64,000 nucleotides of DNA from Marasmius tenuissimus (GCA_029532415.1 JAQOTA010000047.1:2666001-2730000); one strand, 5' to 3'; positions 11,648-23,219 are shown, counted from the stretch's first letter. Notes: generated from the sequence alone by a model not told the origin. Translations and numbers: made by a program.

Positions 11648-12779
11648 CTCTCCACTTTGTTCACATCTGGAGCGGTTCGAGGAGTTATTTTCAAGGTTCA
11701 AGCAGTCCCAAAGCTTTAAGCATCAGGCATGTCTGTTGTCGGGTTATTGAAATGACCGAAGAGCCCGTGTAAAAGTCGTCAATGAAAGTGACGTGCAAGT
11801 TGAAAAAGACAATGCGGGGGGGGAGGGCTTCCGTCTGCGTGAGTTGGATACAATTATAACCTGTATCCATCAGCTAGGAATATCCACATGACTGAAGTGC
11901 GGTAGACTGGCAGTTAGCAGTGGAAATCTCTGCGGGCTGAGTTTAGCATCAGCTTCCTCCGAAGAAGTCAGCTGGCGCCCCTTACAGTCATCGGGGAGTG
12001 GCGAGTGCACATCTTGATAGTCTGGTGGCATGAATTACAGGCGAATGAGACGAACATCACCAATATTGAGATATACTAACGTAGACAGGCGAAGAGACAA
12101 TGGTGCGCGGGTTCAGGCGGGTTCGAGAGTCGTCGGTATTCGGGGAGAATGAACAACGAGAAATATAGTGAAATGATGAGTGCCTGGTTCAAGTTCTGAG
12201 GAAGGCGAGCCTGTTGCTGGAAGTGATAATGGTGAGTTTATGAATGGAGTATAGTAGTAGGTGCATCAGAATATAAAGAAGCCAGCCCGAGACACTAGTT
12301 CGATTATTAGATGAGCCGTAAAAAAAGGAACGGAAAACACACCCAGGCTGATAATCCTTTGGTAATATTTGTTCTCCTTCCAACAACACACTGCAAGCTA
12401 CGTAAAATTTCGTTCAAAAGTCATCGATGGAGGAGTTGGGACCATGCGATGTACGGACGGTTCTGGGTCCCCCTCTGCTCCAAGAGATCATCCTCGGCAT
12501 GGTTTTTAGACTAGGAGTATTCCAACGGCGAATAATCGATATTTGATACATAGTAGCTTTGAAGAGGTGAGTTAAGAGCTGCAGCGAGATTCGCTCATTA
12601 TCTTTAGGATAGAGATGGGTCAGGAACGAGAGGTGGAACGACATGGCGAGGGTAACAGACAAAGTAACCGAGCGACCGAGCGAGATAGCCACAAGCGCTC
12701 AAAGATGTCATCGGTCCCGGTCGGCGCTCGGTTCCTTACAAGGTACATAAGCCTGACTCGTTGGTCCCGAGATTACATA
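11648..12779. other. Divergent promoter region, unit B
   Basis: Space between the head-to-head membrane-protein and TatD genes, partly alignable to unit A. The TatD frame stays open upstream to 12,615, but that part is not conserved in unit A and is taken as leader. No other gene seen. Confidence 0.5.
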
Positions 12780-14182
12780 ATGCTCCGTTTTTTCCTTCCA
12801 CCTGGATCAACACGAGCAGCCTCGCGATTATCGCTCCTCCACCATCCTCCATCGTCATCTCTTAGATTCAAAACCTACGCTACCCACCATCGTCGTCTAA
12901 AAACTATGGGGAAAAAGAAAAGTTCCATCACCGAAGACAAACTCTTCCTCCCCGCCCATCCAACCTCCTCATCATCCGTATCCATCGTCGACACCCATAC
13001 CCATCTCGCATCCACATACGAAACCTACCGAAACAAATTCAAAACAGCCAAATACGAAACAGTGTATGACTTTGTCCGAGGGATGTACGAAGGGAAGAGG
13101 GTGGATGCGATTGTAGATGTGTGGTGTGAAGCACCGGTGCAGAGGTTATGGAAGGAGTTTGCGGATTCTGCGTTGACGGAGGAGGATAGACGGACGAAGT
13201 GGGGTGGGCTGGAGTATTGGTTTGTTATGGGTAAGTTGTCTTTTTTCATGTCGTGTTGTGTTGTTGTGTGGAGAGCTGAATGTCGTTTTCTAAAGGCGTA
13301 CATCCGTAAGTTTTGGCGGGCTGGCTTCTCGGCGGAATATGAATCGTCTTGACAGGCACAACGCGAAGGAATACACAGACGACATCGAACGTGAAATGTG
13401 CGCCGTCGTCTCTTCGTGTCTTGCCAGTTGCCCTAATAACCCCATACCACAGACTAGAAGCGATGAGCCACCCTCGCTGCGTCGGCTGGGGCGAAATGGG
13501 ACTCGACTACCACTACGACAACTCTCCCCGAGAAATCCAACGACAAGTCTTCTCCCGTCAACTTCGCCACGCAGTCAGACTCGGAAAACCGTTGACTATA
13601 CACACGAGAGAAGCAGATGACGATACTGAGAGGATATTGAAGGAGATTGTCCCCAAGGATCATCGGGTACGCCGCTCGTGTTACCTTTGCTTGATTCGAC
13701 CCTAACCGTACACAGATCCACATCCACTGCTTCACCGACACCCCAGAATTCGCTCAACGTCTCCTCTCCCATTTTCCCAACCTCTACATCGGTATAACAG
13801 GTACCATCTCCCTCCGTCTTTCCCTCTTTATTTCTCCTACTAACCCCGACCCTCACCAACAGGCGTGATAACATTCACCACAAACCTCAACACCGCCCAA
13901 GTCATCCGCCAAATGAACCCCCAACCTTCCACCCCCTCCGACCTCCGAATCCTCCTAGAAACCGACGCCCCCTACATGGTCCCAGCCAACATCTACGCCT
14001 CTTTGTCTTCGTTATCGGGTAACCGGCTTCCGTTGAGTCATAGCGCGATGATCCCTTGGACGGCTGATTTCGTCTCGGGGGTTTTGAAAGAGAAAGAGGG
14101 AGAAACGGATGGGGATGGGTGGGATAGTATGAAGGTGCTGGAGGTTGGGAGGGAGAATGCGAGGAAGATGTATGGTGTTTAG
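12780..14182 (+). CDS. TatD-type metal-dependent hydrolase, Scn1-like, intact copy
   Basis: TatD-family hydrolases are TIM-barrel metal enzymes (nucleases). This branch resembles fission-yeast Scn1 (Cut9-interacting protein). Exons that keep frame: 12780-13230, 13296-13305 (10-nt microexon), 13356-13397, 13453-13666, 13716-13800 and 13863-14182, total 1,122 nt, 373 residues. Motifs in order: SIVDTHTHLA (HxH metal site), GVHPHNAKEY built across the microexon, CVGWGEMGLDYHY (Glu ligand), KPLTIHTREA, IHIHCFTDTPEF, and LLETDAPYM (Asp ligand). The first ATG gives an Arg-rich, acid-free N-terminus (MLRFFLPPGSTRAASRLS) like a mitochondrial presequence; the ATG at 12906 (MGKKKSSITED) would give a shorter cytosolic or nuclear form. 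It is divergent from the membrane-protein gene and followed 86 nt later by tRNA-Ile. Confidence 0.93.
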
Positions 14183-14268
14183 ATGTACGAGGTTTATGTT
14201 GGTTTTGTGGTTGGCAATGAAAGGGGAGCGGGGGGGGGATTTGATTCCGGGAAGGCAACGATAGGTAT

Positions 14269-14365
14269 GGCCGACTAGCTCAGTTGGTTAGAGCGTCGTG
14301 CTAATATAGTACGTGATTGCGGCGATATTAACGCGAAGGTCTTGGGTTCGATCCCCACGTTGGCC
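14269..14365 (+). tRNA. tRNA-Ile(AAT) with 24-nt intron
   Basis: Acceptor GGCCGAC pairs with GTTGGCC (one G-T). D-arm GCTC/GAGC; anticodon stem TCGTG/CGCGA with loop CTAATA..A (anticodon AAT); T-arm GGGTTCGATCCCC. A 24-nt intron sits after position 37, the canonical place, leaving a 73-nt mature body. It carries A- and B-box promoter sequences as expected. Confidence 0.92.
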
Positions 14366-15217
14366 AATTCCCTCAGTCTGTCTTCTTTTTTCTTATCTTG
14401 TGTTTCCCGGGTATCAATTCATTGTTTGGTGCCAATATACATACTCGCCCGCGAACTGCTCTATCCAGGCGTCAAGTCCCAGCCCAGTGTTTTTGAACCT
14501 TCGATAGGGACTATTCTTTTTAGTCTGTGATTCACGAGCGACGGAGTCTTTTGACGCTGCGAGCCCAGGTGACAAAGGGGTCGCGATTTGTGAGGTACAT
14601 AAGGTCTCGTTTGTCTTGCACGACTTGGAGTGCGTGTGTGGTGACAAGGTATTCGAGGTTTACGTCTAACGGAGGATAAGAAGTATAAGTGTGGCGTGGG
14701 TCGTGGGAGCTACTTGGGTAACATTGAGATTCAGGACGGCGTGGAGAAAATACATGGTCGTGATCGTACTTTGAGACCTAGTCGTCTTTGTCAGAGACTT
14801 GGACTAGGCTCATTCCATCCGAGAGCCGTATCTATCGGACGGTTGAGTGCGTGTGTGTCGGTTAGCATTTGATCTCAAGCTCTCCGCAACTGGTTACTGG
14901 AACGAGTCCTAGTCCGGCTGACTATCATAGAGATTGTCAAGATTGAAGCGGACTGGGAACGGCGATGGAAAGCAGGAAAACAGTCTGTCTACGGGCTACT
15001 GCAGAAACGAAACACTAAACTCGCAGAAGATTGAGAAAAGACAACCCACCTCTTTGTTTCCTATAGCAATGAGTAAGCACCTGGAAGGAAAGATCTAGCC
15101 AGCACTGCCTAGGTCAAAAAAGCCCGCATAACGCATTCAACTTGCAGAAACCCTCACTTCGGGGTGCAACTTGTTGAAAGCGTCTCTTACAGTTCACCGC
15201 CGTCGGGCTCATGAGGT
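14366..15217. other. Intergenic DNA, nothing recognised
   Basis: No frame with family resemblance and no clear repeat. It lies just outside the right border of duplication unit B. Confidence 0.5.
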
Positions 15218-15525
15218 TTGTCTGGTAGAGGCAGGGTAAAGGGCGCACGTGTGGTAAAAAAGGTCGTATGGATATAACTGCGAGGGACTGGGTCTCGAGT
15301 CCGCCAACTCAAGTCGTCTATCGCACCCTTGAAGGCTAGATGAAAGTAGAATTAAGGGAGGGTACAGGCTGACTGAAGGTTGGGTGAAGGTCAGGTAAAG
15401 GCCGGAATTGCGGAAGTAATGGCAGGTGATTGTCCATCATAGGCAGGGTAAAGGTGGTTTAAGGTCGGCTGAAGACCCGTTTAAGGACAGTTTTCGAACC
15501 TTCAAAAGACAAGTTGAAGGCAGGA
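15218..15525 (+). repeat. Degenerate minisatellite-like tract (AGGC-GG-TAAAGG units)
   Basis: Irregularly spaced variants of AGGCAGGGTAAAGG / GGTGAAGGTCAGGTAAAGG recur at about 15,228, 15,380-15,400, 15,443-15,480 and 15,510. Units are 10-15 nt and diverged. It includes the stretch shared with 8,262-8,300. Confidence 0.5.
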
Positions 15526-16054
15526 TTTTGGGCCTATACTAATTGTGAGAGTGAAAGTCGCCACAAAGATACATTGGCGCCGCCGAACGAGAGGGAACGA
15601 ACCGCTGGTTTTCTAGACTCTGATTCTATCCCGCGAGGAAGTTCACAATCCTAGTATGTGTGAATACGTAGACTGCTAAAGTACAGAGGCGTAGAAACCG
15701 CTTCAAAATGTATGCATCCTACAGTCGTTTGTCCACTCTCACAGTCACAGATTTCACGGAATTCACCGAGTTCATAGCTATATCACTACATAGTAAACGT
15801 AGGCGGTGGAAAGTGGAATAGTGCAGATGGTTCTCTGACTGTCCCACTCGTGGCTATACACTAAAGGCCGGATAAACAGCTGCCCTTACCCCCGACCTCC
15901 AATTTCTCGTGCCTCACCACGCGTCGATGCATGTCTGAAGGAACGTTCTCCCTTGCTCCCAAAACACCGGTCGTCCGACTTTCAATCCATTGACATTCAA
16001 AAGATTAATCGCCTTGACAGGAAGGATATGAGGGGTTGAGTTGATGAGCTCGCA
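15526..16054. other. Intergenic DNA, nothing recognised
   Basis: No supported gene or RNA. The region just upstream of the TatD relic may hold older relic sequence too diverged to read. Confidence 0.4.
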
Positions 16055-16190
16055 CAACCCTCAACATCCAGCCCTCCGAGTCTCGACAAAGACGCCCCGG
16101 TCGACATATACGCTTCTCTCTCTCTCTCTCTCCCTTTATCTCCCGCGCGATGACTGATAAAGATGGAGGGGGCTAGTTCAAAGGGCGTTG
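16055..16190 (+). pseudogene. TatD C-terminal relic, third copy
   Basis: Nucleotide similarity, with deletions, to the last exon of the two TatD copies. Matching landmarks are CCCTCCGAGTCTCGA, ACGCCCCGGTCGACATATACGC (cf. ACGCCCCCTACATGGT..ATCTACGC), GCGCGATGA and GGCGTTGGAGGTTGAGAGGGA. A CT microsatellite (16,113-16,130) has expanded where the good copy has CTCTTTGTCTTCG. No open frame remains. It suggests the duplicated block once had a third member next to membrane-protein copy 3. Confidence 0.6.
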
Positions 16191-16938
16191 GAGGTTGAGA
16201 GGGATGACCACTTGATTCGTGTCGGCTTTGGAAATTTGTCAGGCCTATTTACATCGTAGATATCGAGGGGTGTGGAGTTGGGGATTCCCTATGCAGTACT
16301 TCTCGGGAAATGTGACAGGGCGGTGCTTTCTTAGCGATGAAGTGATGTGGCTGTAATATGCACCCGGGGGTTCAGAGAGGATACGGTTACTCCTCAGTAC
16401 AATTATCCGACTTTTTACAGCCTCTTTGATACGTTGTAGTAGGGGATCGGGAACACAGTTTCTGGCCAAGATAGAGGATTCAAAATCAACCCTTATAGTG
16501 TAGATTTAGCTTAGTGTCTGTAAGTAGACAGCACACAACATACCACAGCGACCACGATCCCTGATATCCAGGAGTTTCGTCCCCGATAGCCCAGTCCAAC
16601 ATAAGCCTGATTGTTCATTAGACTGCGCAGAACGGCTATCGCCGTCATTGACGTTGCGCTCCACCAGCACCACAAGCTAGAACCCCATTAACTGTGGCCG
16701 AAGATTAAACTTCAAGATTTATGGCCAAAGTGGGGCTTCTGGAGACTTGGTGGGGAGACTGCGCAATGCTGATCACGGCTGTGACCGTGCTGCGCAACGT
16801 CATTTTTGGCCATGGTCGTTTTGCGCAGTCTATTACTACTACTGACACTTTTTGCTTCTTGAGTATCGAAAGCATCGAGCAACTGCGGAAGTCACTTTAG
16901 AATAGAAAAAGATGGAAATCATAAGTTCATCTCCTCTT
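16191..16938. other. Intergenic DNA upstream of membrane-protein copy 3
   Basis: No gene recognised. A run of GCGCAG/CTGCGC-type motifs at 16,620-16,830 (CTGCGCAGAACGG, GACTGCGCAATGC, GCTGCGCAACGTC, TTTGCGCAGTC) looks like a small degenerate inverted repeat. Confidence 0.4.
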
Positions 16939-17005
16939 CATCAGTCGGAGCATCTTATGTGAATCATAATTTATCAAACCTTGTCTGTTTCCGATACTTA
17001 TTGTG
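16939..17005 (+). promoter_or_regulatory. Conserved 5' block of the membrane-protein family, copy 3
   Basis: CATCAGTCGGAGCAT, TTATCAAACCTTGT and CGATACTTATTGTG in the same order as upstream of copies 1 and 2, now on the plus strand. It ends about 120 nt before the chosen start. Confidence 0.45.
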
Positions 17006-17126
17006 AGATCTGAAGGCTTACAGGGTATCCCTTCTTTTCCCCCGTTGAGCTTCTCCCGCTGAGCCATGAGACTGCAGTACGTACCGTATCCAAGTCAGAT
17101 GGCAGGCCTGGCAAAACATTGACTGA

Positions 17127-18208
17127 TTGCTCTCCTACAGCCGACCTTTTTTTACTGGCATCTTCTTCATCGGAATACAGGCCTTTCATTTCGAGAGTCT
17201 ACCCACTATTATCACTGCCATTGACCCCCAAACACTTACCTGGTACCGCGATGATGGCGATAGCGGAACACAAAGACTGCTCTTGAATGTCAAGCAGGGT
17301 GGCACTAAAGAAGTGTTGGTTGGGGCGGCAGCTGCTGATGGGACACAGATTATGGGGCCTCTGGAGTTCTGGTTATCAGCCCAGTATACTGGGTAGGTTC
17401 CTTTCTCTCCTCTGTCACTGTTCACCTGGATCTGGAGAGTGCCACTCGAAACAGGTTCCTCACCATGGATGTAGCTATTCCTACTCTAACGTACGTGCAG
17501 TATGACTTATGAGCATCAGAATGTTGTGCTGAGTGAACTGTGTGCCACAGAACCACGTTGCCTTCGGAAGCACTTCCTACAACTCAATATACCAATTCTG
17601 CCTTCACAATAGTGGCTGTGCATCCAGTAGTAACCTCCACTGGCAATTCTCAAACTGGTAATTCTCGAGCAGAAATCATCGGTGGCTCAGTCGGAGGTGG
17701 TGTATTTTTGGTCGTACTTGTCGTCATATTCTTCCTCTTGCGCAGGAGACGAAGTAAGCAAGAAAAAGGTAAGCCAAACCCATGCATGCCCCCCCGCCAA
17801 TCCGTGACACCTGTCGCAGATGGCCGAGTACGAGACTTTGATAAAGCAACGGCAATAATTCATCCTTTTCCACCTAAAACTGGACCCGTGTCGGATTCCT
17901 CTCATGAACGAAAAGCACTCCCACCCATTCCGGCCTCAAAACGAAATATGGCCGAAGGGTGTGACCATCGGGTGATTGAACCTCTGGGAGGCGAGCAATG
18001 TGTCGGTTCTCAACAGCCTCACGCTGAGCGAGGCGGTGGCGGAGGTGGCGAGTATTCAACTGACGGAGATGACAATGGACCGGTCGACGAGTCGAGGTAC
18101 CGAGCTATGCAGGCACAGATACAATTGTTGATGCGGAGAATAGAGAGGATGGAGGCTGAGGACGAGATGCCACCGGAATATGTTTCTGCTAATGGAAGTA
18201 GTAGATGA
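17127..18208 (+). CDS. Single-pass membrane protein with PPEY tail, copy 3 (opposite orientation)
   Basis: Third paralog, inverted relative to copies 1 and 2. Start at 17127 (MLSYSRPFFTGIFFIGIQ) gives a short signal segment and the ectodomain start AFHFESLPTIITAIDPQTLTWY. The first exon ends at 17392 at a GT donor in QYTG. Distal exons carry a Thr/Ser/Pro stalk, transmembrane helix (IIGGSVGGGVFLVVLVVIFF), RRRR, an intron (about 17,768-17,818, GTAAGC..GTCGCAG), then the cytosolic tail: a proline motif KALPPIPAS, a poly-Gly insert, coiled coil YRAMQAQIQLLMRRIERME and the end PPEYVSANGSSR. The tail is far better conserved between the three copies than the ectodomain. Middle exons (17,393-17,550) are not resolved. 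Function unknown. Confidence 0.78.
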
Positions 18209-18859
18209 GTGCTTCGAAGCTAGCTGGGGTTCTCTCAAACATAAACATGCTTTTTACGCCTGGTCAAAAGGACATATTGAGAGGCTGTACTTACAACTTA
18301 GTCTCTCAATGATCGTGTCTCGCGAGACTTTATGTGAGCTACTCTTTCAAGTTGGCGTCAATGATCAGTTCACGATTGAGACAAAACCAAACAGGTTTCT
18401 CATTCTGAGTTGCGAGCAACTCCCCTCAGAGTCGGAGGAGGATCAAACTTGAAATTCGAATTGTATATATGCCAGATTTATGAGCAACACGACTTGAAGA
18501 CTTCGCAGCTCGCTTGCTACAGTCCATGATATTAGCGCCCAACGCTGAGGGTTATACATGGACCAAAGAAAAAGACAATGTCTTTTATGGTGCTTTGAGG
18601 TCTCGTAATCGTCGTCTTCGTCACAGAATACATTAGAGAACTAGACTCACTGCATTGAACGTTGTACCTGCCAATCGTGGCGTGAGCTGCCCGGGTTGAA
18701 ACAGGTCCCAATGTCATTTTATGAGTGTGCCTTAGCACTGAACGCACGAGTGATCTCTGCAACTGGAACGAGCCCGTTCCGGCTGACAGTACCAACTTGG
18801 AATCAAAGCGGGGGCAGGGAAGTCAAATATGGCGTTAGCAGCGTCTCTAATGGTGTTGT
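18209..18859. other. Intergenic DNA, nothing recognised
   Basis: Short frames only. The frame 18180-18452 begins inside the membrane-protein gene and is not called. Confidence 0.45.
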
Positions 18860-21800
18860 CTGTTTGAACCTTTGAAACCCGTTGGATACAAAAGGACAAT
18901 AATGATTGTCAACGTGAGAATTGAACTTGAGTTTCTCGGACGAATGGGTTCGATGATCAAGTTGAGGCTTCAGCGGCGCGAGGAAGCATGGTCCACAGGC
19001 GCTTTTTGTGCTCCGTTTGTATATTCAAAAATACAGGCGTCTCATTCAACAACTTTGCAAATTCCCTGGACTCGTTTCAAGAATGAATGCAACCTTAGCG
19101 CTTGGACACCATGTGGGTTGTGGCGTGAGCTGGAACAATGATAGGGGTTTTCAGTGGTTGATGGAGAAATGATCGAACTCGAGGTTGATGAGCCTGAATT
19201 GTGAACAAGTCCACTCGAAACTGACAGGAACTCGTGCGGGCTGAGAGCATCGGTTCGTTGCTTTTATGAATGGATTGTATTTTACTTCGAATTGAACTCA
19301 CGATTCTCCGGCGCGGCTTGGCCCGGAATTGAATGGATACTGGATTCTGAAGTGGTAACGGAGATGAATGTGGAAGTCGGGCGAGGATCGGGGCCTCGGA
19401 ACCTGTTGCGTTTCACTTCTACAGCGAATGAGTAAAGCACATCTATGTGCAACCTTTGATTCTTGAATGTCAATAGAGTTCCTGACGAAACACGACCAGT
19501 GTTTTGGGAGTATCCGAAATTAAAAGGGATATCGTTTTTCCTTATATCAACGGCGAGAGACTGCTTCCAAGCGCTCAGGGAAGCAGATATATGACGAGTC
19601 CTCCTCCTGAATGTGGGCGTTCGGACCACTTGGTGCACTTACTCAACTAAAAGTCTCTTACCCGATCCAAGCACCGTCTCAGTAATATGTAGTGGGGCTC
19701 GTGACATTAGAATCAATGGTGTTCCCATCACCCCGTACGAGTTCAATCCCGGTTGAGTTTGATCGAGGGTAATCAGCCCTCCCTATCATCCTTCCCTCTT
19801 TGTCCGGGCACTGGAGCGAGTCTAGTGGAATTCTGCCAAGAAGAAGACGACTAGATTCTCGTGAGGACTATCATTCCCTTCTTCATGTCGCGTCAACTTT
19901 CTTCTCTACAGTCAGCCGGACTTTGTTCACTCGCCCGTTTAACACTCATAGGGATTTGTTTCAACCCAGATAGTGAGTGTGTCCAGATCCTCTGACGTAC
20001 CATGACGACAAATTGCACAATCATGTACTTTTCTTCATGCCGTCCCGACTCCCAATCTTGCACAAATAGCTCTTTAAACTCAACTACTCTTTATCCTTAG
20101 TCAGAACAACAAACGTTGTCTACCACCAAGGGTGCGTGAACCGGTCCAAAAGTGCTAGAAAATGACTCGTAAATTGCTTCGACACTCCAGTACATGTTTT
20201 CACCACCAAAAATGCTTGATTTGGCTCGGGAGCGGGCGCCGAGCATTGCCAACAAAACCAGTCCGCTGGTGCCCCGCAAGCTATCCAATTTAGCCGGCTT
20301 TTTCAACAGCTTTGCAGATTCCCTGGACTCGCCGTTTCAAAAATCAATGTTATGTACCTTAGCGCTTGGACGCCATGCGGGTTGTGGCGTGAGGCTGGGA
20401 CGATGATAGGGGTTGTTTGCTTTTTTTTTTTTGAGTATCTAGTAGTTGGAACTCAGGGATGATGGGCTCGAACTGTGAACAAGCCCATTCGGAATTGGCA
20501 GGAACTCGTGCGGGCTGAGGGCGTCGGTTCCTTGCTTCTGCATGCTTCTACAAGTCCTCTAATTGAAATTGAACTCACGACTCTCCGGTGTAGTCCGGGA
20601 TTGAATAAGACATGGAGATTAATGTGGATGTCGGGCGAGGATCGAGGGTCGAGGACGAAAGCCTCAGAACATATCGCATTTGGCTTCTATAGTGAATGAT
20701 TATGCGCATCTAGAAGTCTTGGAAGGCGAGTCTTATACCAAGACAACCTCACACCCAGTTTGGCCCAGCTCGACATTTGCCTGTTCAAACCACAACGTCG
20801 AACACGGAAACTCCCTCAGACTCGGAGTAGGGTGTCCATGATTGATGATTGACGCGACGTGAAGCATAGAGGTTCGGTCGTCAGTCTTCTTCGTCGGCTT
20901 TGATTTACACAGAACTTCGCCGGCCGGCAAACTCGCTCCAAGAATCACAAAGAGAATTGTGGGCCTGTGGTGTCAACGTCGACTGGATCAACAGCTGAGT
21001 CGATCATCCCCAGCAATTCTTTGAGTATTTAGTATGCAATGTATTGATCGGGCCCGGGGTTGATGAGCTTGAAGAAGCCCAGTTAGGTCTAACAAAGAGA
21101 TTGACAGAATCAAGCTCGTACGGGTCACGGGTGGGAGATCCCACCGATTGTGGCGTAGATAACAAAGTGAATTCGCGAGTATACGTCAGTAACCTGCAAA
21201 TTAAACATTCAAGGGCGTGTAACCGGTGCTGGTTTACCGGTTGGGCCCTCTACAGCTGGATTGAATTAAAGAGTTTACACAAGGGTAATCATGAGTGAGG
21301 TGTAACCTCCCCTGCCCTTGCTCTCCAACTCACGATAGGTAGTAGGTTGAGGGAAACCTCAAGCACCCTTCGTCTCAAAGTCATTGAGACTTCTAACTCG
21401 CAGTGAGTACGCAGTCAATGAGACTCCCCACAGACAGGGGCGACCTGGCCTAGATCAACCCAAAAACCCCTGGCGGACTCCCTTAACTCACTACATTCGT
21501 CCGCCAGGTGAGCCTCAAATTGATAGCACAATTTTCGTTCTCATTCTTTTCATTTGTCCACCTGGCTCCACAAGTGTCCTGGAGTTTTCATCATCCCGCC
21601 CTTCTCATATTTCCTCCCCAATTATTGTCAATCTGGGATTCCGATTACCGTCTCCATGTAAGTACTTATCTGGATCGGGCTCCATCAGTCGACGGTGTCC
21701 AAAATTCTGGATAGGTGATATACTTCTAGGTCCTTTGGCTTGGTGTTGCTTCCTACGAGAGATAGAAAATTCTCATTCGACGATCGGAAAACCCACGAAC

Positions 21801-22972
21801 TGAGTCTTGGGTACAAGTGAGTGTCGAGTAGATTTCCACCAGTGTCCTCTGTACCCACTTCTCTATTTAGAGTAAAAGCACTCTTCGGAGGTCTCCAAGA
21901 TAATTGTTTCACGTGAGGTAGGATGTTTTGCTGTTCGCTTGAATTTAATGAGAAGTGCCGCTCAGTCTTTGATCAGCTACTTGAAGGTTGAGGCTACAGG
22001 GAGCCGAGGAAGCATAGTCCACGGGCGCTGCTTCTGCTCCGATTGTATGTTTAAAAAAATCTAGCTGTCTTCTTCAACAGCTTTGCAGACTCCCTGGACT
22101 CGGTCCAGGAATCAATGTGACTTCAGCGCGCGTGGACTCCATGCGGGTTGTGGCGTGAGTTGGAATGATGATAGGGATTTCCTTTTCGAATATGTAGTAG
22201 TTGGTGAATGAGTGATCAGACCCAGGGTTGATGGGCTTGAATTGTAAACGCACAACTCGTGCGGGCTGAGAGCGTCGGCTCGTTGCTTTTACTTACGAAC
22301 AGATGTTTTTCAAGCATTCTAATTTGAATTGAACTCACAACTCTCCAGTCGGGACGGTGCGACTTGAATCGAAATTAAATGAGACTGGAGTCTGAAGTAA
22401 TGGAGATTGATGTTGACGTCGACGTCGAGCGAGGGTCAAGGGTCAAGGACTACAGCCTCAGATCGTTGCCTTCTACAGGAAATGAGTAGCGCTTGAGATG
22501 CGAATTCTCAATCAAGATAGCCCCACATTACGTTTGGCCCAGCTCAAAATACAGGCATTTGAACTACAACGTCGAACATGGGAACCCCCTCGGAGTCGGA
22601 TGGTGGGTCCATGATCGATCATGATTGACTTGGCGTGACAATAGCGGTTCAGTCGTCTTCGTCGGCTTCAGTTTTCACTGGGCTTCCAATTTACTCGATA
22701 ATGGGGCGAAGTCGCTTCAAGGATTGATGTATCACCAGCGCATGGACAAAACAAATTGTGGGCCTGTGGCGTGAACGTCGACTGGAATATTAGCTGAGCC
22801 GATGATAGGGGTTTTTGGGTGTTTAGTATCTGAATGGGTAACACCTGTCCTGAGGACCGAGTTAAATAGCCTCGCGTAAGCTCAGTCAAGACCGACAAGG
22901 ATTGGCAGAATCTAACTCGTACGGGTTGGTGGAGGAAGTCCCACCGATTGTGGCCTAAAATTGGGGCTGGGT
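18860..22972 (+). repeat. Degenerate ~0.5-kb repeat, forward-oriented copies
   Basis: At least three forward blocks (about 18,900-19,450, 20,200-21,160, 21,960-22,972). Shared modules in order: GGGTTGTGGCGTGAG..GATGATAGGG; GGGTTGATG-GCTTGAA..; ACTCGTGCGGGCTGAGAGCG; GAACTCAC-ACTCTCC; GTCG-GCGAGGATCG; CGTCGAACA-GG..CTC-GA-TCGG..TCCATGAT; and CCCACCGATTGTGG. Within the 1-kb blocks the first and second halves resemble each other, so the basic unit is about 0.5 kb. Reading frames are short and not conserved, so it looks non-coding or long dead. I do not recognise the family. Confidence 0.7.
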
Positions 22973-23219
22973 TTTGGCCACTGAAGCAAGCTCAGTCCCA
23001 AGTGATAAAGAATTAACTCATAATCACAAGCTTTGGGGACTCGATTGTCCAACGGTGGTATCACGCAGTGCACTTTACATTGCCTGGAGTCATTCCCAGT
23101 GCTGGGATCTCCTTTTGACTCTCAAGCCCACGAGCGAGTTGATCTATGTCGCTAATCAAACCCTCCCAGTTCTTTGAGGAAATGCACCCAGCCCTAATTT
23201 CAGGCCACAATTAGTGGGA
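22939..23219. repeat. Centre of converging repeats: 34-bp near-perfect inverted pair
   Basis: 22939-22972 (TCCCACCGATTGTGGCC..) and 23186-23219 (its reverse complement with about four mismatches) flank a 213-bp unique loop. Everything to the left is in forward orientation and everything to the right in reverse orientation. Confidence 0.75.

Larger units (their letters stand above)
10100..14365. repeat. Segmental duplication, unit B
   Basis: The second direct copy of the membrane-protein / TatD / tRNA-Ile block, about 6.3-6.8 kb downstream of unit A depending on indels. Here all three genes appear intact. Confidence 0.85.

Noticed and set aside
12615..12779. Upstream extension of the TatD frame
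   Set aside because: Not conserved in unit A, charged and low-complexity; taken as leader rather than protein.
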